DNA of 64,000 nt from Lamellibrachia columna (taxonomy: Eukaryota > Annelida > Polychaeta > Sabellida > Siboglinidae), in contig OY759262.1 in assembly GCA_963662155.1 (NCBI GenBank), forward strand, positions 52,166,285-52,230,284. Reading direction: 5' to 3'. Below are positions 58,626 through 64,000 of the stretch, piece by piece (position 1 is the stretch's first letter; every line of letters begins with the position of its first letter). A program made the translations under genes and the position numbers. The notes beneath the pieces are model-generated. The model did not search any database. It was not told the DNA's origin and saw only the letters and a list, made by a program, of their open reading frames with translations.

Positions 58626-58689
58626 CAGACTGTACATTTATTTATTTTATGACACTGTCTCGAAGCTGTCTTGCTGTTTTTCATCGTCT

Positions 58690-60321
58690 CAGTATACATT
58701 TATGTACAGGAGCCAGGATGTGGCTGGAGGTAGGAGAGACAGAGGACAGTATAGGATGGTGGACGCAACGTATTAGGAGTCAGGATGTTGTTGGAGGTAG
58801 GAGAGACATATGACATTATGGTGGACGCAATGTATCAAGAGCCACAATGTGGCGGAGGCAGTGCTTAAGGAGCCAGGATGTGGCTGGAGGTAGCGGATAC
58901 AGAGGACTGTGTGGTGGAGGCAGTGTGTAAGGAGCCAGGATGTGGTTGGAGGAAGGAGAGATAGAGGACTGTATGGCGGGGGCAAAGTATCAGGAGGCGT
59001 GATGTGGCTGTAGGTAGGAGAGACAGAGGACTGTATGGCAGAGGCAGTGTGTAAGGAGCAGGGATGTGGCTGGAGGAAGGGGAGACAGAGGACAGTATGG
59101 TGGACGCAATGTATCAGGACCAGGATGTGGCTGGAGGTAAGGGAGACAGGGGACTGTATGATGGACGCAATGTGTCAGGAGCCAGGATATGGCTGGAGGT
59201 AGGAAAAACAGAGGACTGTATGATGGACGCAATGTATCGGGAGCCAGGATGGGTCTGGAAGTAGGAGCAACAGAGGATATTATGGTGGAGGCAATGTATA
59301 AGGAGCCAGGATGTGGCTGGAGGAAGGAAAAACAGAGGATAGTATGGTGAAAGCAATGTTTCAGGCGCCAGGATGTGGCTGGAGGTAGGAGCAACTGAGG
59401 ACAGTATGGTGGATGCAATGTATAAGGAGCAAGGGTGTGGCTGGAGGTAGGAAAGACAGAGGACTGTATGCTGGACGCAATGTATCAGGAGTCGGGATGT
59501 GTTTGGAGGTAGGAGAGATAGGGGACTGTATAGTGGACGCAATGTATAAGGAGCAAGGGTGTGGCTGGAGTTAGGAAAGACAGAGGACTGTATGATGGAC
59601 GCAATGTGTAAAGAGCCCGGATGTGGCTGGAGGTAGGGGAGAGAGAGGACTGTATGACGGACGCAATGTATCAGGAGTCAGGATGTGGCTGGAGGTAGGA
59701 GATACAGAGGACAGTATGGTGGACGCAATGTATAAGGAGCAAGGGTGTGGCTGGAGGTAGGAAAGACAGAGGACTGTATGATGGACGCAATGTATCAGGA
59801 GTCAGGATGTGGTTGGAGGTAGGAGAGACAGGGGACTGTATGGTGGACGCGATGTATAAGGAGCAAGTGTGTGGCTGGAGGTAGAAAAGACAGAGGACTA
59901 TATGATGGACGCAATGTGTAAAGAGCCAGGATGTGGCTGGAGGTAGGGGAGACAGAGGACAGTATGGTGGTCGCAATGTATAAGGAGCCAGGATGTGGCT
60001 GGAGGTAGGGGAGACAGAAGACTATATGATGTACGCAATGTGTAAAGAGCCAGGATGTGGCTGGAGGTAGGGGAGACAGAGGACAGAATGGTGGTCGCAA
60101 TGTATCAGGAGTCAGGATGTGGCTGGAGGTAGGGGAGACAGAGGACTGTATGATGGACGCAATGTATCAGGAGTCAGCATGTGGCAGGAGGTAGGAGAGA
60201 CAGGGGACTGTATGATGGACGCAATGTGTCAGGAGCCAGGATGTGGCTGGAGGTAGGAAAGACAGAGGACTGTATGATGGACGCAATGTATCGGAAGCCA
60301 GTATGTGGCTGGAAGTAGGAG

Positions 60322-60327
<6 letters not shown>
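58690..60327. repeat. ~62-bp minisatellite, about 26 units
   Basis: Consensus pieces: gtatgatggacgcaatgtat, caggagccaggatgtggctg, gaggtaggagagacagagga. Several minus-strand frames (LPPATSWLLTHCVHHT) are repeat artefacts. Confidence 0.95.

Positions 60328-60377
<50 letters not shown>
60328..60377. repeat. (TA)n microsatellite
   Basis: About 50 bp between the minisatellite and the palindromic element. Confidence 0.95.
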
Positions 60378-60750
<373 letters not shown>

Positions 60751-62424
60751 AAGCGCAGTGTCACTGCACACAGTGCGGAAGTCCAGACAGGTTTAATCTT
60801 GGTAATAGTTTGCCTCGCCTGGTCAATCAGAATATAAGGGGTCTGTGAGTAACACGATCCGTATGAAACTAAAGTCCCGTTCTTTTTATAGCTCGGTGAA
60901 CGAACAAACACACTACACTGTAGGAGTTATGGGTAAACTGTAGGAGTTATGGGTAAAGTGTAAAAGCGCACTATTTTAAAATATTGACATATAACGAAAA
61001 TATGCGTATGGCAAGAGACTTTAGAGTCCTTTGTCTAACGTTTGTGGACGATATTGTGTCATTATTTTAAAATATTTAATAAAATGTCCTTGTACTCTTA
61101 TTCAATAGGAGAATTATGGGTAAATTGTAGGAATTATGGGTAAACTGTAGTAGTTATGAATAAAGTGTAAGAGCGCATTATTTTTTTAATATTTACATAT
61201 AAAGAAAATATAGTACGATATCGTGTTTTGTTCTCTGGCGAGGTGGAGACACCCCTAAGCTCACGACCTCTGGCGTGATGGTCAACATCCACAAGTCGCC
61301 TCATCTTCATCGTCATAGTTGTAGTCGTAGTGAGATATTACACGCTACCCATGTTGTATCGTCATGCTGCTTGTGTTGTTCAATAAAACAATACGTGTGC
61401 ACTCGTACGATATCGTGTTTTGTTCGTTTCACGTCTCCTCGTTAGGTCCTTTGATCTCAGTTGTTAATTACCCTATTAATGACCACTGTTAACAGACCCT
61501 TTAATCTCAGTTATTAATGACCCTGTTAGCACGCACACCTCTCCGGGTCACGGTTCACCGTCGACATGGGATTAGGGTCAGAACTACGGTTCGTTTTAGT
61601 CGCTAGGGGGCGCTGCGCACGGTTTTTTTGTGTTCCCACAGCCGCCAGGGGCGCTCTGATGCAACCGGAAGTCGTTCAGACACATGGGTGCTGGATTTGC
61701 TTGGTCAGATCCTTACGTTTACTACTAATGTTCCGTTTGCCCTCCTTGTATGCCTCTCTAGTGCTTCCAATCTTTAAGAGAACAACTTACATTTAGGAAT
61801 ATATATGAATAGATTCTACATTGCATTAGTAATTACATTATGACATTTATATTGCCTTATTATTAGCATTTTCATTTATCTACATAACTGACAAGACCTT
61901 GACCAAAAAACAACATTGTAGCTGTGGTGAAAAAGTAGTCACCGAGACCATTAATTGTCTGATTTTGTGCATCTGACGTTTGCATTTTTGAGTGATCGCA
62001 TTTAAAATAAACGGTCTAAGTTACAGTGTTATACGGCCAATTGGTTCCCCAAAACGAAACGGTATGCGGAATTTTGACAAAAGGATTAATGAAGTCATTG
62101 ATACCTACCGGGTTATGCATGCTGCTCGAGTTGAAGCCGGGAGGTGGTCGGTTGTGGCAAGGCGGAGGCAGTCATCGACTGTATGTTTAAATCTTGTCAG
62201 GAATAACGCGGAATTAGAATTTCTCTCTATGCGCTCTTGTGCTCCTTGGATGCGGCGAGGGGGCATTTCTTAATGTACGTTGAACGGGATGTTGCCAGCG
62301 TATAGCTATTTTCGTACGTACAGATAGTCATATTACTGTAAATTACCGCCGTTTGTTGTTCATGATGCGTAAATAAGACTAACTTGCATTGGTTCACCAT
62401 CTGATGCGTAGTTAAACGAGTTGT
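60751..62424. other. Gene-free stretch with short duplications
   Basis: No gene recognised. Repeats of ctgtaggagttatgggtaaa at 60,917-60,960 and 61,110-61,165, each followed by gtgtaa(a/g)agcgca. A duplicated gtacgatatcgtgttttgtt at about 61,212 and 61,405. A duplicated ctttgatctcagt...taatgaccct at 61,449-61,530. Confidence 0.5.
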
Positions 62425-62792
62425 CATTGGTTGATATATCAACGCGTTACTATATAATTCAACGCGTAACTATATTCGCGTTGCCATTGGTTGATATATC
62501 AACGCGTTACTATTTAATTCAAAGCGTTACTATCTTCGCGTTGTCATTGGTTGATATATCAACGCGTTACGATTTAATTCAACGCGTAACTATCTTCGCG
62601 TTTTCATTGGTTGATATATCAACGCGTCACGATCTTCGCGTTGTCATTGGTTGATATATCAACGCGTTACTATTTAATTCAACGCGTAACTATCTTCGCG
62701 TTTTCATTGGTTGATATATCTTCGCGTTGTCATTGGTTGATATATCAACGCGTTACTATTTAATTCAACGCGTAACTATCTTCGCGTTTATG
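62425..62792. repeat. ~60-bp tandem repeat with shortened units
   Basis: Units of cattggttgatatatcaacg, cgttactatttaattcaacg and cgtaactatcttcgcgttg, about six to seven copies, some lacking the middle. Each holds internal palindromes (aacgcgtt, tgatatatca). Confidence 0.9.
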
Positions 62793-62810
62793 GCCCTATC
62801 GACCTGCCAT

Positions 62811-63095
62811 ACCAATGTGGATGTTTGACGTAAATTACATACTTCAGACCAATAGTTACGTGTAATTGCTGGCTAGTTGAATGATACCTCGAAACACCAT
62901 ACACAATTGTAGTAACCACAACATACAGTCTAGTCAGTCAACTGAATGTTGCCGAGTGCTGAAAACAACTAGAACTAGAATTGTGAGCAACGTCAAGTGT
63001 GTTTCAACCATTGTTACGTGATCTACGTCAAACGTCCACCGAACGCTTCGTGAAACCGGCGGTTGTACATGATTATTTTGGCGCGAACAAGCACT
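62811..63095 (+). mobile_element. MITE-like repeat family M, copy 2
   Basis: Very similar to 24,171-24,455, with inverted repeats gtggatgtttgacgta (62,817) and tacgtcaaacgtccac (ending 63,039), and the same extension past them (cgcttcgtgaaaccggcggt). Confidence 0.85.

Positions 63096-64000
<905 letters not shown>

Noticed and set aside
58773..60100. Minus-strand frames with LPPATSWLLTHC motifs
   Set aside because: Translations of the 62-bp minisatellite; frames shift between units.

Overview
The window looks like nuclear DNA of an invertebrate animal. Coding sequence sits in short exons with GT/AG borders, introns are long and AT-rich, and more than half of the window is microsatellites, minisatellites, foldback elements and remnants of several LINE lineages. 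Cysteine-rich secreted modules (Kunitz, antistasin-like, galaxin-like, WAP-like) together with CR1-type LINEs suit a mollusc or another lophotrochozoan. That placement is inference; no species can be read from the sequence.

The real gene content is one family of domain-shuffled, secreted, Cys-rich protease-inhibitor-like genes, all on the + strand. Six copies of a Kunitz+antistasin exon are visible. One is truncated (465-550), one is complete but of unclear gene membership (2,677-2,949), one has decayed (32,642-32,892) and three are intact (8,457-8,728; 50,685-50,959; 53,328-53,584). Splice phases allow two gene models. Gene B (7,216-10,657) is a candidate signal exon, Kunitz/antistasin with P1 Leu, a small Cys exon and a terminal galaxin-like exon. 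Gene C (39,055-54,823) is a signal exon, Kunitz/antistasin with P1 Lys, a Cys exon, Kunitz/antistasin with P1 Leu, a second Cys exon and a terminal WAP-like exon. The two genes share their core modules and differ in the last exon. The likely products are secreted inhibitors or matrix proteins.

The second highlight is a nearly intact CR1-type LINE at 42,751-46,857, inside a gene C intron. ORF1 is an SGNH-esterase protein and ORF2 is an endonuclease/reverse transcriptase. ORF2 has no ATG ahead of its endonuclease domain. The last two codons of ORF1 form a canonical slippery heptamer (T TTA AAC) directly before the ORF1 stop, and a -1 shift leads exactly into the ORF2 frame.

Layout: 0-3 kb, duplicated Kunitz exons, a 54-bp minisatellite and a duplicated 259-bp block; 3-7 kb, no gene; 7-11 kb, gene B; 11.7-15.2 kb, an RTE-type LINE remnant split by a 1.84-kb foldback; 16.4-17.7 kb, a 30-bp minisatellite with higher-order structure; 18.8-24.6 kb, a hairpin, a LINE remnant on -, a 41-bp minisatellite and MITE-like repeats; 26.3-30.3 kb, decayed LINEs and dispersed repeats; 30.5-39 kb, microsatellites, a pseudo-exon and a broken LINE on -; 39-54.8 kb, gene C with LINE, foldback and Tc1 material in its introns; 55.9-57.4 kb, a broken integrase-like gene on -; 58-64 kb, minisatellites, a palindrome with a TA core, and MITE copies.
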